DNA of 64,000 nt. It comes from Methyloprofundus sp. GTDB lineage: Bacteria > Pseudomonadota > Gammaproteobacteria > Methylococcales > Methylomonadaceae. This document shows, piece after piece, positions 1 to 10,895 of this stretch; within the stretch, counting starts at the first letter, position 1, and each line of letters starts with the position of its first letter. Below the pieces are notes generated by a model. That model did no database searches, was not told where the DNA came from, and saw only the letters and a program-made list of their open reading frames with translations. Made by a program: the position numbers and the translations under genes. The stretch spans positions 868,001-932,000 of the forward strand of contig AP023240.1 in NCBI GenBank assembly GCA_016592635.1. The letters are read 5' to 3'.

Positions 1-706
1 TGCTTGGGTTACCTGCAATAAAGCCTAAGCGCAAGCCTGCTAAACCGAGCTTAGATACAGTACGCATTACTAATAGATTATTGTATTCTGTTAGTTTTGC
101 GATAAAGCTAAAGTCAGTAAAGGGGGCATAAGCTTCATCAATAATGACTAAGCCATTACTTTGTTCGATAATTTGTGCAATGGCCTCGCTATCAAATAAA
201 TTTCCGGTGGGGTTATTTGGATAGGCAAGAAAGATAATGGCAGGCTGCTGCTCTTTAATCGCTGTCAGTGTTGCGCTAATATCCAGCTCAAAACTGTCAG
301 CAAGTAAGGGGAGTCCTTGGTAGTTTAGCCCTAAGCATTGTGCAATTTGTTTATACATGACAAAGCTAGGCTCAGGAGCCATCACTGTTGCATCGGCAGG
401 TAATGCCATCAGCAATAGTTGGATGATTTCATCTGAACCGTTACCCAAAATCAGGTCGCTAGTGGCAGGGATCTGATTGTATTCTTTTAGAGTACGGCAC
501 AGAGATTTTGCTTCTGGGTCAGGATAGCGATTAATTTCAGCATCGTGTACGACCTTGAGCCATTCTGCTTTTAGTTCATCAGGCCATACATAAGGGTTCT
601 CCATGGCATCCAGTTTAATGAAGCCGGTAGCATCAGCAACCTTATAGGCAGTTAAAGCCCTAATTTCAGGGCGAATAGCGGCATTGATTAATGCTTGTAC
701 AGTCAT
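1..706 (-). CDS. hisC: Histidinol-phosphate aminotransferase, N-terminal part (cut by window edge)
   Basis: This PLP-dependent aminotransferase converts imidazole-acetol phosphate and glutamate to histidinol phosphate in histidine synthesis. About 235 residues are visible. They show the fold-type I motifs AYPNNPTGNLF, VIIDEAYAPF and, at the edge, SKLGLAGLRLG, whose Lys would form the Schiff base. The ATG at 704-706 lies three bases after the stop of the ASCH gene, so it is translated from the same minus-strand transcript as hisG and hisD. The rest lies outside the window. The identity is supported both by the motifs and by the his-gene context. Confidence 0.93.
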   Translation of the reverse strand, partial: MTVQALINAAIRPEIRALTAYKVADATGFIKLDAMENPYVWPDELKAEWLKVVHDAEINRYPDPEAKSLCRTLKEYNQIPATSDLILGNGSDEIIQLLLMALPADATVMAPEPSFVMYKQIAQCLGLNYQGLPLLADSFELDISATLTAIKEQQPAIIFLAYPNNPTGNLFDSEAIAQIIEQSNGLVIIDEAYAPFTDFSFIAKLTEYNNLLVMRTVSKLGLAGLRLGFIAGNPS

Positions 707-709
707 GTA

Positions 710-1039
710 TTAAGCTACACGTTTGAAATGGTGTACCCATACCGGGGCAGATTCATCCCATTCCATGCCTGCATGCATTTTTAGAATAAGGTTTTTATAC
801 ATTTCCAATGTTGGATAGCCTTCTGCTTGTGCATCGGCATCGGTCATATCACCAATGGTTTTTCTTTCTAATGCGGTCATCACGAAATCCACACCGTCAA
901 GGATGAAAGTTTCTTCGGGGTAGCCATAAACACCATCACGGCGCTGTTGGGTTTTGCGACCACTAAGAGCGGCTTCAACTAATTTTGGGTGTGTGACTAA
1001 GCGTTCTATTGCACAGGTTCTTTCAGGTAAATCAGTCAT
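710..1039 (-). CDS. ASCH-domain protein inside the his gene run
   Basis: A 109-residue soluble protein. The segment LSGRKTQQRR near residues 26-35 and the following strand pattern (TFILDGVDFVMTAL) look like an ASCH domain, a PUA-like RNA- or nucleoside-binding fold; one characterised ASCH protein, E. coli YqfB, is an N4-acetylcytidine amidohydrolase. The gene sits between hisD and hisC with very short gaps, so it is co-expressed with histidine synthesis genes. A role in that pathway is not known to me. The RNA-binding assignment is family inference; the substrate is unknown. Confidence 0.75.
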   Translation of the reverse strand: MTDLPERTCAIERLVTHPKLVEAALSGRKTQQRRDGVYGYPEETFILDGVDFVMTALERKTIGDMTDADAQAEGYPTLEMYKNLILKMHAGMEWDESAPVWVHHFKRVA

Positions 1040-1070
1040 ATTTTTTCTCTTGTTGTCATTGTTATTTTGA

Positions 1071-2372
1071 TTATTTTAAACGGTATTCTGCTGAGCGCGC
1101 ATGTGCCGTTAGGCTTTCGCCACGCGCTAATACTGAGGCCGTTTTACCTAAAGTATTGGCACCTTCTGCAGAGCAAAAAATCAGGCTAGAGCGTTTTTGG
1201 AAATCATAGACACCTAAGGGTGAAGAAAAACGTGCTGTACCTGAGGTGGGTAATACATGGTTAGGCCCTGCACAATAATCACCTAATGCTTCGGCAGTAT
1301 AGCGCCCCATAAAGATGGCACCCGCATTGTTGATATGCTCGCAAAGGCTTTCAGGGTCTGCGACTGAAAGTTCCAAATGTTCAGGTGCAATAGTATTAGC
1401 AACTTTGGAGGCTTCAGTTAATGAGTCGACTTTAATTAAGGCTCCACGGCCAGCAAGTGATGCTTTGATAATATCGGCACGTTCCATTTCGGGTAGTAAT
1501 TTATCAATACTAGCTGCGACGGCATTTAAAAAATCAGCATCATCAGATAGCAGAATGGCTTGGGCATCTTCATCATGTTCTGCTTGTGAAAATAAGTCCA
1601 TGGCAATCCAGTCAGGATCCGTTTTGCCATCACAAATAATCAATATTTCTGATGGGCCAGCAATCATATCAATACCGACTTGACCAAAAACCAATTTTTT
1701 AGCAGTAGCAACATAAATATTACCAGGGCCAACGATTTTTTCTACTGCTGGAATACTGTCTGTGCCATAGGCTAATGCGGCAACGGCTTGCGCACCACCA
1801 ATTGCAAAGGCACGATCGACACCAGCAAGATGTGCAGCGGCTAATACGAGTTCATTAGTCACGCCGTCAGGAGTAGGTACTACCATAATTAATTCACGCA
1901 CACCTGCTACTTTCGCAGGAATGGCATTCATTAATACTGAAGAAGGGTAGGCTGCTTTACCACCTGGAACATAAAGGCCTGCACGGTCTAAAGGAGTTAC
2001 TTTTTGGCCCAGCATGGTGCCGTCTGCTTCCATATATTGCCAAGATTCCATTTTTTGCTTTTCAGCATAAGCACGTACTCTATTTGCAGCGGTTTGCAAA
2101 GCTTCTGCTTTATCGGCAGGCAAGTTATCCCAAGCAGCCTTCATTTTTTCTTGTGAGATTTCTAGCTGGGATGCATTGCTTAGATTGCAACGATCAAATT
2201 GATTAGTGTAATCAATAACAGCTTGATCGCCATTTTTACGTACATTAGCAATAATATCTAGTACACGCTGGTGAATTTCATGGTCTGAAGATTCTTCCCA
2301 AGCAAGCAGTTGCTGGAGTTGTGTCGAGAAATTTGCATCGCTGCTATTAAGGCGAGTAATGGTTGCAGTCAT
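1071..2372 (-). CDS. hisD: Histidinol dehydrogenase
   Basis: A 433-residue zinc enzyme catalysing the last two NAD-dependent oxidations from histidinol to histidine, close to the family's usual length. Recognisable segments are [50 protein letters not shown] and the zinc/catalytic region [10 protein letters not shown], followed by APEHLEL and [10 protein letters not shown]. It begins five bases after the hisG stop on the minus strand, indicating one transcript hisG-hisD-ASCH-hisC. Confidence 0.97.
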   Translation of the reverse strand: MTATITRLNSSDANFSTQLQQLLAWEESSDHEIHQRVLDIIANVRKNGDQAVIDYTNQFDRCNLSNASQLEISQEKMKAAWDNLPADKAEALQTAANRVRAYAEKQKMESWQYMEADGTMLGQKVTPLDRAGLYVPGGKAAYPSSVLMNAIPAKVAGVRELIMVVPTPDGVTNELVLAAAHLAGVDRAFAIGGAQAVAALAYGTDSIPAVEKIVGPGNIYVATAKKLVFGQVGIDMIAGPSEILIICDGKTDPDWIAMDLFSQAEHDEDAQAILLSDDADFLNAVAASIDKLLPEMERADIIKASLAGRGALIKVDSLTEASKVANTIAPEHLELSVADPESLCEHINNAGAIFMGRYTAEALGDYCAGPNHVLPTSGTARFSSPLGVYDFQKRSSLIFCSAEGANTLGKTASVLARGESLTAHARSAEYRLK

Positions 2373-2376
2373 AGTA

Positions 2377-3003
2377 TTATCGTTGCGCTAGGGTTTTTTC
2401 AAATTGGTCAATTAACGGTTGAATCAGCTGATGTTTCATTTTCATGGACGCTTTATTCACAACTAAGCGTGAACTAATATTCATGATCAGTTCACGCGGT
2501 TCTAAGCCATTCGCTCTCAGAGTGTTGCCGGTATCAACAACATCAACGATGCAATCAGCGAGGCCAACGATAGGGGCAAGCTCCATCGCACCATAGAGTT
2601 TGATGATTTCTGCTTGAATACCTTTGCTGGCAAAATAACGTTCAGCTGTTTTTACATATTTGGTTGCAACCCGTACCCGACCAGAAATTTCAGGTGCATT
2701 TGTTGGCGCTGCGGTCATTAGTTTGCAACAGGCAATATTTAAGTCAAGTGGCTCATATAAATTGTCCGAATCATGTTCGATCAGGACATCTTTACCAGCA
2801 ATGCCTAAATCAGCAGCACCGTATTCGACAAAAGTAGGTACATCAGTCGCGCGAATGATGACCAGCTTGACATCGTCATGGTTGGTGCGCAGGATCAATT
2901 TGCGACTGGTTTTGGGATCATCAATCGGAATGATGTTTGCGTCTGCCAATAAAGGCAGCGCATCATCGTATATTCTGCCTTTGGAAACAGCGATAGTTAA
3001 CAT
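2377..3003 (-). CDS. hisG: ATP phosphoribosyltransferase, short form
   Basis: It catalyses the first, feedback-controlled step of histidine synthesis (ATP + PRPP). At 208 residues this is the short HisG-S type, which lacks the C-terminal regulatory domain and in known cases works only with the HisZ regulatory subunit; no hisZ is in the window. Visible motifs are [18 protein letters not shown] at the N-terminus and the PRPP-binding region [18 protein letters not shown]. It lies 17 bases downstream of murA on the minus strand, the usual murA-hisG neighbourhood in gammaproteobacteria. Confidence 0.96.
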   Translation of the reverse strand: MLTIAVSKGRIYDDALPLLADANIIPIDDPKTSRKLILRTNHDDVKLVIIRATDVPTFVEYGAADLGIAGKDVLIEHDSDNLYEPLDLNIACCKLMTAAPTNAPEISGRVRVATKYVKTAERYFASKGIQAEIIKLYGAMELAPIVGLADCIVDVVDTGNTLRANGLEPRELIMNISSRLVVNKASMKMKHQLIQPLIDQFEKTLAQR

Positions 3004-3020
3004 GAATATTAAAGCCTGAT

Positions 3021-4602
<1,582 letters not shown>

Positions 4603-4612
4603 GACTGAGCGC

Positions 4613-5077
4613 TTAGTCTTTTGAGGCAGAATTAAATAAAAATTGGCTAATAAGTTTCTCTAAAACCAATGCTGATTGCGTTAATTCAATAGCGTCACCT
4701 TCTTGTAAAAATTCATCTAAACCGCCAGGTGTCAGGCCAATATATTTTTCCCCGAGTAGGCCGGCCGTTAAGATGCTCGCAGAGGTGTCACTCGGAATAG
4801 TGTTGTAGCGTGCATTAATACGCATTTTAATTAAGGCATCATAATTTTCAGGATCAAAGCTGATTTCGGTCACTCGGCCTATGGGAACCCCTGCCATTGA
4901 TACCAGTGATTTGGTTTTCAGACCACTGGCATTTTCAAAATGGGCAATTAATGTGTAGCTACCTGTATTTTGTAGGGAATTAAAATTGCTCACTTGTAAT
5001 GCGAGAAAGAACAATGCAGCAATAGCAGCACTGACAAAAAGGCCAACTGAAATTTCTAAGGCTTTATATTGCATCAT
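4613..5077 (-). CDS. mlaD: MCE-domain lipid transport protein
   Basis: A 154-residue periplasmic protein with an N-terminal membrane anchor (about residues 8-28) and one MCE domain (about 38-118, with LIAHFENASGLKTKSLVSMA and the conserved GLLGEKYIGL). MlaD forms the hexameric ring that carries phospholipids across the periplasmic side of the MlaFEDB complex. Its start overlaps the mlaE stop by one base, implying translational coupling. The length is normal for short-form MlaD. Confidence 0.93.
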   Translation of the reverse strand: MMQYKALEISVGLFVSAAIAALFFLALQVSNFNSLQNTGSYTLIAHFENASGLKTKSLVSMAGVPIGRVTEISFDPENYDALIKMRINARYNTIPSDTSASILTAGLLGEKYIGLTPGGLDEFLQEGDAIELTQSALVLEKLISQFLFNSASKD

Positions 5078-5856
5078 TAAGAAGTACCAAACATAAGGGC
5101 GGTTAATAAAAAGTCAAAAAACAGGATGGCAAAAGCTGAGTTGACCACGGTACGGGTAGTGGCCCTGCTGATGCCTGCTGAAGTAGGTAGGGCATCATAC
5201 CCCTCAAATAGAGCAATCCAGGTCACTAACCAAGCAAAGATAATGCTCTTGATTACGCCATTGATAATGTCATCATAAAAGTCGATCGAAGCTTGCATTT
5301 GTGACCAATAAGCACCTGCATCAACACTTAATAGTTCCACACCTGCGATATAGCCGCCCCATACACCAATAGCACTGAATAATGCAGCTAATAAGGGTAA
5401 GGAGATAAAACCAGCAAAAAAGCGTGGTGCGATAATATATTTTAGTGGGTCGATAGCCATCATTTCCATGCCTGATAACTGTTCGGTGGCTTTCATTAGG
5501 CCAATTTCTGCAGTGAGTGCAGAACCAGCGCGCCCAGCAAATAATAAAGCACTCACCACGGGGCCTAATTCTCTGACCAGCGAAGCGGCAACCATAATAC
5601 CGAGTGAAGACTCTGCACCAAAGGTAGATAAAGTATAAACACCTTGTAAGCCCAATACCATACCGACAAATAGTCCAGAAATGACAATCAGCCAAAAGCT
5701 TAATACTCCGACAGAATAAATTTGCCGAATAAGTAGCCCTGGGCGACAAAATAGGTAAGCAATACTACTGATAATAGCTGTAAAAAAAAAGCTGCCACGC
5801 CCTAGTTTAGCAAGGAATTGCAGGCTTGATTGGCCGATAGATTGGAATAGTTTCAT
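5077..5856 (-). CDS. mlaE: Phospholipid ABC transporter permease
   Basis: A 259-residue integral membrane permease of the MlaE family. It has about five hydrophobic segments and the family hallmark region [20 protein letters not shown] followed by [16 protein letters not shown]. It pairs with the MlaF ATPase and MlaD ring to move phospholipids between inner membrane and periplasm, maintaining outer-membrane asymmetry. It lies three bases from mlaF and overlaps mlaD by one base. Confidence 0.95.
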   Translation of the reverse strand: MKLFQSIGQSSLQFLAKLGRGSFFFTAIISSIAYLFCRPGLLIRQIYSVGVLSFWLIVISGLFVGMVLGLQGVYTLSTFGAESSLGIMVAASLVRELGPVVSALLFAGRAGSALTAEIGLMKATEQLSGMEMMAIDPLKYIIAPRFFAGFISLPLLAALFSAIGVWGGYIAGVELLSVDAGAYWSQMQASIDFYDDIINGVIKSIIFAWLVTWIALFEGYDALPTSAGISRATTRTVVNSAFAILFFDFLLTALMFGTS

Positions 5857-5859
5857 TGT

Positions 5860-6645
5860 TTAGTTGGCCAATAGCTCATCTTTGTAGTCTGGAGCAGGGT
5901 AGTGAAAGGGTACGGGGCCGTCAGATTTACCTTGCATAAACTGTTGTACCCAGTCGGAATCAGAATTAAATAACTCCTCAGGCGTACCTTGACCAGCAAT
6001 TTTACCCTCAGATAGCAGATATATGAAATCAGCTATTGCGGCAGTCTCTTGTACGTCATGTGAGACGATAATACTGGTTAGCTGTAAAGTGTGATTGAGC
6101 GTTGCAATCAATTTAACCAATACGCCTAGAGAAATGGGGTCTTGTCCGGTAAATGGCTCATCGTACATAATCATTTCAGGGTCCAAAGCGAGTGCTCTGG
6201 CCATGGCCACGCGTCTTGCCATGCCGCCTGAAAGTTCACTAGGCATTAAATCTTTCGCGCCTCTTAAACCCACCGCATTAAGTTTCATTAATACTAAAGT
6301 CTGTATCATCGTTTCTGGTAAAGAAGTGTGTTCACGGATAGGAAAGGCAATATTGTCATACACCGACATGTCCGTTAATAAAGCACCACTTTGAAATAAC
6401 ATGCCCATTTTTTGGCGTAAGGCATAGAGATTTTTTCGCGATAGTTGATGTACGTTTTGGCTGTTAATCAAGATGCTGCCGCCGTCAGGTTTAAGTTGCC
6501 CGCCAATCAGTTTTAAGAGGGTGGTTTTGCCAGTGCCACTAGGGCCCATAATGGCTGTAATCTTATGTGGTTGAATTTGTAGGGAGATATTGTCAAAAAT
6601 CTTATTATCGCCACGTGAAAAAGATAGCTTATTGATGGAAATCAT
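5860..6645 (-). CDS. mlaF: Phospholipid ABC transporter ATP-binding protein
   Basis: A 261-residue ABC ATPase. Walker A is GPSGTGKTT (about residues 34-42), the signature is SELSGGMARRVAMARAL, and Walker B plus catalytic Glu is MIMYDEPFTGQDP; a switch His follows in IIVSHDVQE. The SGGMARR signature is typical of MlaF rather than of other importers. It is the first gene of a long minus-strand run reaching hisC, so its promoter must lie in 6646-6855. Confidence 0.95.
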   Translation of the reverse strand: MISINKLSFSRGDNKIFDNISLQIQPHKITAIMGPSGTGKTTLLKLIGGQLKPDGGSILINSQNVHQLSRKNLYALRQKMGMLFQSGALLTDMSVYDNIAFPIREHTSLPETMIQTLVLMKLNAVGLRGAKDLMPSELSGGMARRVAMARALALDPEMIMYDEPFTGQDPISLGVLVKLIATLNHTLQLTSIIVSHDVQETAAIADFIYLLSEGKIAGQGTPEELFNSDSDWVQQFMQGKSDGPVPFHYPAPDYKDELLAN

Positions 6646-6855
6646 ACTAATAATAAAAGCGAAATTGATGAATGTAAATACCTTACTAGTTAGATACTAA
6701 TACCGTGTTATTAATCTGGCGTTATTATAAAACAAGCTTTGAGATTCAGCTAAGTAGTTTGCATGTAATGTATGAAATATTATGAATTATTAGATTTTTA
6801 CAGTGAATTTTTTAGTATTATTCTTTTTAGCATACCTTTAAATTTTTAAATTTAT

Positions 6856-8415
6856 ATGTCAAAAATTGCATTGATAGGATCAATCAATCAGCAACATTAT
6901 TATCAAGAATCTGATATTTCTACATTATTAAGTGCTAAACAACAAGCATTGCAAATAGGTAGTGATTTTGTTGGCCGCCCTGATACTCGCATTTATAGTA
7001 ATGATGATAGTGTCGTAAAAATTAGGGCTGAACTAGATTTAAGTCTCGAAAAAGCTTATTTATGGACGCGTAATGAGCTTGAGCAAGAGCAAAAGATGCA
7101 AGTGCATCACCCGCATAAGACGTGGTTTGTTTTTGATGATACTGCTACAGGACAGATACTAGTCGGCAGTATTTGTCCGCGCTTACAACCTTTGCATGTT
7201 CTTTTTAAAACTGCACCTCAAACGGCGAAAGAACGAACCCGCTATTTAAATATTCTGGACGCTGTTTTTAAAATGTATTTACAGCTGGGTAAAGAGCAGG
7301 GATATAAACTAGATGAGGGTTTATCCAATTTTGCCATTGATACCAAAGGTAGTGTTTATTACTTGGATGATGAATATTACTCGTGGGATAGCTTTATATC
7401 CTTTGCTGTTATGTTGGGTGTTTTTATTCGCAACTTTCATTGGTTGGATGAGGACTTTGTTACAAGTTTAAGTGATGCCTTAGCGGTATCCGTTGATTGG
7501 GTATTTAAGGATCCACATTGTCGTGTCATTATTAGCAGCCAGTTGCGCTCTGTCTTTATGCCAGCAGGAATAAAGCATCAGCTATTGGATGTTATGGTAC
7601 AACGTATTGCGCAAAATAAAATTCAAATTGAGAAGCCTGTTACTTCCCATTTACCCAAAACAAGCAAACTGCAACAGGCTCGTTATTTTGCCATCATGGC
7701 TGATATTCATGCTAATGAAGCAGCGTTGGATTGTGTTTTAGATTTTTACCAAGCACGTAATATTGATCAAGGTATCGTCTTAGGAGATATTGTTGGTTAC
7801 GGCCCTGACCCCAGTATTTGCATTCAAAAACTGCAGGACTCACCTTTTGATATTATTAAAGGTAATCATGATCATGCGGCGGCAATAGCTAATACGGATA
7901 GAGGTTTTTCTAAAAATGCTAAAGATGTGATTGACTGGACGGTAGGGCAGTTAAGTCATGCAGAGCAAGAATGGTTGCAGCACTTACCATCATATCAAAA
8001 TACTCCAGATTGGTACGCAGTGCATGGTGCACCAATGGATCTAGCATTTTTATATGGCTATGTCTATCTCATGACAGCGGAAGATAACCTCAAGTATATG
8101 CAAGAAAAACAAATGGCACTTTGTTTTCATGGGCACTCGCATATGCCAGGTATTTATGCATGGAATAAACAACGGGTTGTACAAAAGACTGAGTCAAAAG
8201 TAGAATTGACCCAATTTCAACATGTTTTAGCTTGTCCTGGCTCAGTAGGACAACCCAGAAATGGTCATCCTGATGCACAGTGCGCTATTTATGATAGCGA
8301 GCAACAAACTCTGGAGTGGTTTACTATTCCCTATGCGGTTGATGCTGTGGTGCAGAGAATGCAGCAATATGGTTTGCCTGAGCAGTTGTGGCAACGCTTA
8401 TCAATAGGAAAGTAA
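6856..8415 (+). CDS. Metallophosphoesterase with N-terminal kinase-like region
   Basis: A 519-residue cytosolic protein. The C-terminal half is a calcineurin-like phosphoesterase with all five metal-binding blocks: DIHANEAAL (from residue 283), GDIVGYGPDP (about 310), GNHDH (about 336), VHGAP (about 389) and GHSHMP (about 425). These resemble the YfcE/PrpE class that acts on phosphodiesters or phosphoproteins. The N-terminal 270 residues are not clearly assigned; DSVVKIRAEL followed by GLSNFAIDTKGSVYYLDD (about 155-172) is reminiscent of a degenerate protein-kinase-like fold, which is an inference. It is the first gene of a three-gene plus-strand cassette and the next gene starts one base after its stop. 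Confidence 0.75.
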   Translation: MSKIALIGSINQQHYYQESDISTLLSAKQQALQIGSDFVGRPDTRIYSNDDSVVKIRAELDLSLEKAYLWTRNELEQEQKMQVHHPHKTWFVFDDTATGQILVGSICPRLQPLHVLFKTAPQTAKERTRYLNILDAVFKMYLQLGKEQGYKLDEGLSNFAIDTKGSVYYLDDEYYSWDSFISFAVMLGVFIRNFHWLDEDFVTSLSDALAVSVDWVFKDPHCRVIISSQLRSVFMPAGIKHQLLDVMVQRIAQNKIQIEKPVTSHLPKTSKLQQARYFAIMADIHANEAALDCVLDFYQARNIDQGIVLGDIVGYGPDPSICIQKLQDSPFDIIKGNHDHAAAIANTDRGFSKNAKDVIDWTVGQLSHAEQEWLQHLPSYQNTPDWYAVHGAPMDLAFLYGYVYLMTAEDNLKYMQEKQMALCFHGHSHMPGIYAWNKQRVVQKTESKVELTQFQHVLACPGSVGQPRNGHPDAQCAIYDSEQQTLEWFTIPYAVDAVVQRMQQYGLPEQLWQRLSIGK

Positions 8416-8416
8416 T

Positions 8417-9967
8417 ATGTCTCGCTATACCCTCGCTTATGTCGGTTTTGATGCTCAACAGCAAGAATCGATTGCTGCTGTTTTATATTTTGCTGCATCA
8501 GCATTAGACGACGAGTGGGAGGCGGTTGCAGTTGCTGCAGAAAGTAATATTAGTTTTATCAACCTTGATGCTGAAAATGGCGAGCAGCTTTTGCAAGAGC
8601 AGCAGCAACTGAAGAAAGATTATTGTTTGGTGCTGGTTGCAGAAAAGATAGATGAGTGTTTTGAAGGCTATTGGTCATTAGAAAAAAAAGCGCAGGCTCC
8701 GTTAAGTTTACGTAAGTTAACCGAGTTATTGAACCAAGTTGCCGCCTGTTTAACTGAAATAAGTGAGTTGCCGGCAGATGAGGTAGATAAAATTACCCAA
8801 AAATTTCTTGTACAGTCGCAGCAAAGTGAACAAGTTCAAGAAATCAAGGTAGAGGCTGTTACGCAAGACTCACCAAAAGAACAGCCTGTAAAAGTAGAAG
8901 CATTGGTTAGCCCCACAGCAATCCCGCAACAATTAGCAGATCTAGATTTTTCTATTGAGGGTGAGTTAGAGCTAGATAATATAGAGCCCGTAGAATCAGA
9001 CTCTATAGATATAGATCCTATAAATTTACCAGTAGTTGAGTTAGAAACAGAAATAGAAACAGAAACAGAAACACAAGCATTATTCGAGCTAGATCTTCTG
9101 ATGGGAGATCTAGGATTTGATGATACAGAATCAGATAGTCTGCAGGAGCAGCAACAAGATACTACTGAGCAGCAGGGAAATGTATTCGAACTTGATTTGG
9201 ATTCTGTGCTTGCTATGACGGATAGTGCCAAGCCAAATATAAAACCTAAAAAAGAGGTTGCCGAGTTTGTGGCCAAGGTGGTCGATGATTTAAATTATGC
9301 GACGGTCACCAAATACCAAGAAGTGCTTCCTGATGTAAAAATTGTTTTACCCACACGTACTTTATTGAGTAAAAACTATTTTTTTGGGATATTGCAATTA
9401 GCTTTAAAAGATAAAGCATGTCGAATTATTAGGTTAGCCGACTTACCTTTGTTATATGTTGTGCCAGATAATAAGCAGTTTTACTTTGCAGGCACAGATA
9501 ATCAGTTAATGCAGTTTATTGTGGCTGATCCCAAGCAATTAAAAGCAAGAACCGTTAAAAAATTACAGTTAGAAAAATTATTAGCTCGGTTAGTAAATCT
9601 GCACCCTCAAGCTTTAGATGCGCTATTTATTCGTGCAGTACTGGATGTTTCTCAAGGGCGCTTATTGAAAGGTCATGTAGCAACACGAAAAGTGGAATTA
9701 AAAGCAAATTTGGCAGAAATAAAGATAGAAAAAATGACAGAATATGGCGATATTGCTGAGTTTATGCAACAACAAGCTAGCGATTTGTTTGCTGCTGCTG
9801 AGTCGCTACAGGTGCCACTCGCAACGATATTTGATTTTTATAATATCTGTTTTTTACTTGGTTATATACATATGCTTCCTGAAGAAGTCCAACAAAAAGT
9901 AATGCCGAGTAATAAGAAAAGCAAAAAAACCTTAGGTCAATTTTTGAAGTCATTCTTTAAAAAGTAA
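8417..9967 (+). CDS. Unknown protein with acidic low-complexity linker
   Basis: I do not recognise this 516-residue protein. Three parts can be seen. Residues 1-155 form an alpha/beta region starting YTLAYVGFDAQQQESIAAVL, with a strand pattern a little like a receiver domain. About 160-275 is a very acidic, Gln-rich linker including the repeated Glu-Thr run near residue 212 and two FELDL motifs. About 285-516 is a folded C-terminal domain rich in Lys and Leu, ending in a basic tail. There is no signal peptide or membrane segment. An AGGA ribosome site spans the previous stop region, and the gene is almost certainly cotranscribed with its neighbours. Confidence 0.6.
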   Translation: MSRYTLAYVGFDAQQQESIAAVLYFAASALDDEWEAVAVAAESNISFINLDAENGEQLLQEQQQLKKDYCLVLVAEKIDECFEGYWSLEKKAQAPLSLRKLTELLNQVAACLTEISELPADEVDKITQKFLVQSQQSEQVQEIKVEAVTQDSPKEQPVKVEALVSPTAIPQQLADLDFSIEGELELDNIEPVESDSIDIDPINLPVVELETEIETETETQALFELDLLMGDLGFDDTESDSLQEQQQDTTEQQGNVFELDLDSVLAMTDSAKPNIKPKKEVAEFVAKVVDDLNYATVTKYQEVLPDVKIVLPTRTLLSKNYFFGILQLALKDKACRIIRLADLPLLYVVPDNKQFYFAGTDNQLMQFIVADPKQLKARTVKKLQLEKLLARLVNLHPQALDALFIRAVLDVSQGRLLKGHVATRKVELKANLAEIKIEKMTEYGDIAEFMQQQASDLFAAAESLQVPLATIFDFYNICFLLGYIHMLPEEVQQKVMPSNKKSKKTLGQFLKSFFKK

Positions 9968-9994
9968 CACAAAAGATAAACAGGGAGCCTATAT

Positions 9995-10873
9995 ATGTCC
10001 ATCGCTCAACGCCTTCTGGTAAAAAACAATATAGATAGCTTGGGTGATAATATAAATAAGTTGTCGCAAATTTTTTATCGTGAATTATTTCATATCGAAA
10101 TAGGATTAAAGGAGATATTTCCAGGGAATGTGGTTTTTTTAAATCGCAAGTTTGCTAATATGCTGGGTACCTTTAAAAATATGGAACACCTAGAAAAAAT
10201 TAGTGCTTCGATAGAAAAAATGGGGGAACGGCATAGTCAAAATTATGCAGTACAACTAGAGCATTTTGAACCGATTGAACAAGCTTTAATGTTGGCTTTG
10301 CACGAGTATTTTACTGATGAGTTTACGCTAGAATTAGAGACTGCTTGGCATAGTGTGTTTCAGGAAGTGACCGATATTATGAAGCAAGCGATGGGGCAAG
10401 TTGCACACCAACCAAAAGCAGAACGTTTACACGATATGCTCAGTTATGACACGCAGTTATTAGACGAAGTGCAGGGAACTGAAGGTGTTCGTAAGGTGCA
10501 TCAACGTTTTTATGATGTGCTGTTTGCTGAGCCGTGGTTGGGTAAGTTTTTCTATGGCAAAGCCAAAGATGTTTTGGTTGATAAACAAACGCAATTTATG
10601 GTGGCAGCCTTTGGTGGTGAAAACCTCTATAAAGGAGATACGCCCGCATTTGTACATATGCATATGTATGTCACCGATGAAATGAGTGATTTACGTCAGC
10701 AGGTTTTACGCCAAGCAATTCTTGCCGAAGGGCATAGTGATTCCATCGCAGATCGTTGGTTAAAAGTTGATGACTCGTTTCGAGCAAGTATTGTTAAAAA
10801 TTCAGTAGATGAGTGTGTATTGAAGTGTGTAGGGCAAATGCCGGTAGTGGCTAAGAAGCCAGAAAATTATTGA
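9995..10873 (+). CDS. Tandem globin protein (flavohemoglobin-type globin plus truncated globin)
   Basis: A 292-residue protein with two globin domains and nothing else. Domain 1 (about 1-140) resembles the Vgb/Hmp globin: a FYRELF helix with a distal-type Tyr near 28, LKEIF at the CD turn, and GERHSQNYAVQLEHFEPI, whose His (residue 80) would be the proximal haem ligand. Domain 2 (about 155-275) resembles a truncated globin: RFYDVLFAEPWLGKFF with a Tyr near 172, FGGENLY, and FVHMHMYVTDEM with candidate proximal His 221/223. There is no reductase domain. It is the last gene of the cassette, 27 bases after the previous stop, with GGGAG ahead of the ATG. A role in sensing or handling O2 or NO is inferred. 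Confidence 0.8.
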   Translation: MSIAQRLLVKNNIDSLGDNINKLSQIFYRELFHIEIGLKEIFPGNVVFLNRKFANMLGTFKNMEHLEKISASIEKMGERHSQNYAVQLEHFEPIEQALMLALHEYFTDEFTLELETAWHSVFQEVTDIMKQAMGQVAHQPKAERLHDMLSYDTQLLDEVQGTEGVRKVHQRFYDVLFAEPWLGKFFYGKAKDVLVDKQTQFMVAAFGGENLYKGDTPAFVHMHMYVTDEMSDLRQQVLRQAILAEGHSDSIADRWLKVDDSFRASIVKNSVDECVLKCVGQMPVVAKKPENY

Positions 10874-10895
10874 ATTCTCGTCCCTTATCCATATT

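Noticed and set aside
5321..5749. 142-codon minus-strand frame inside mlaE
   Set aside because: Same strand as mlaE but shifted frame; mlaE has the family motifs.
8836..9276. 146-codon Ser-rich frame on the minus strand
   Set aside because: It is the antisense of the acidic linker of the plus-strand gene; the Ser bias is a mirror of Glu/Gln/Asp codons.
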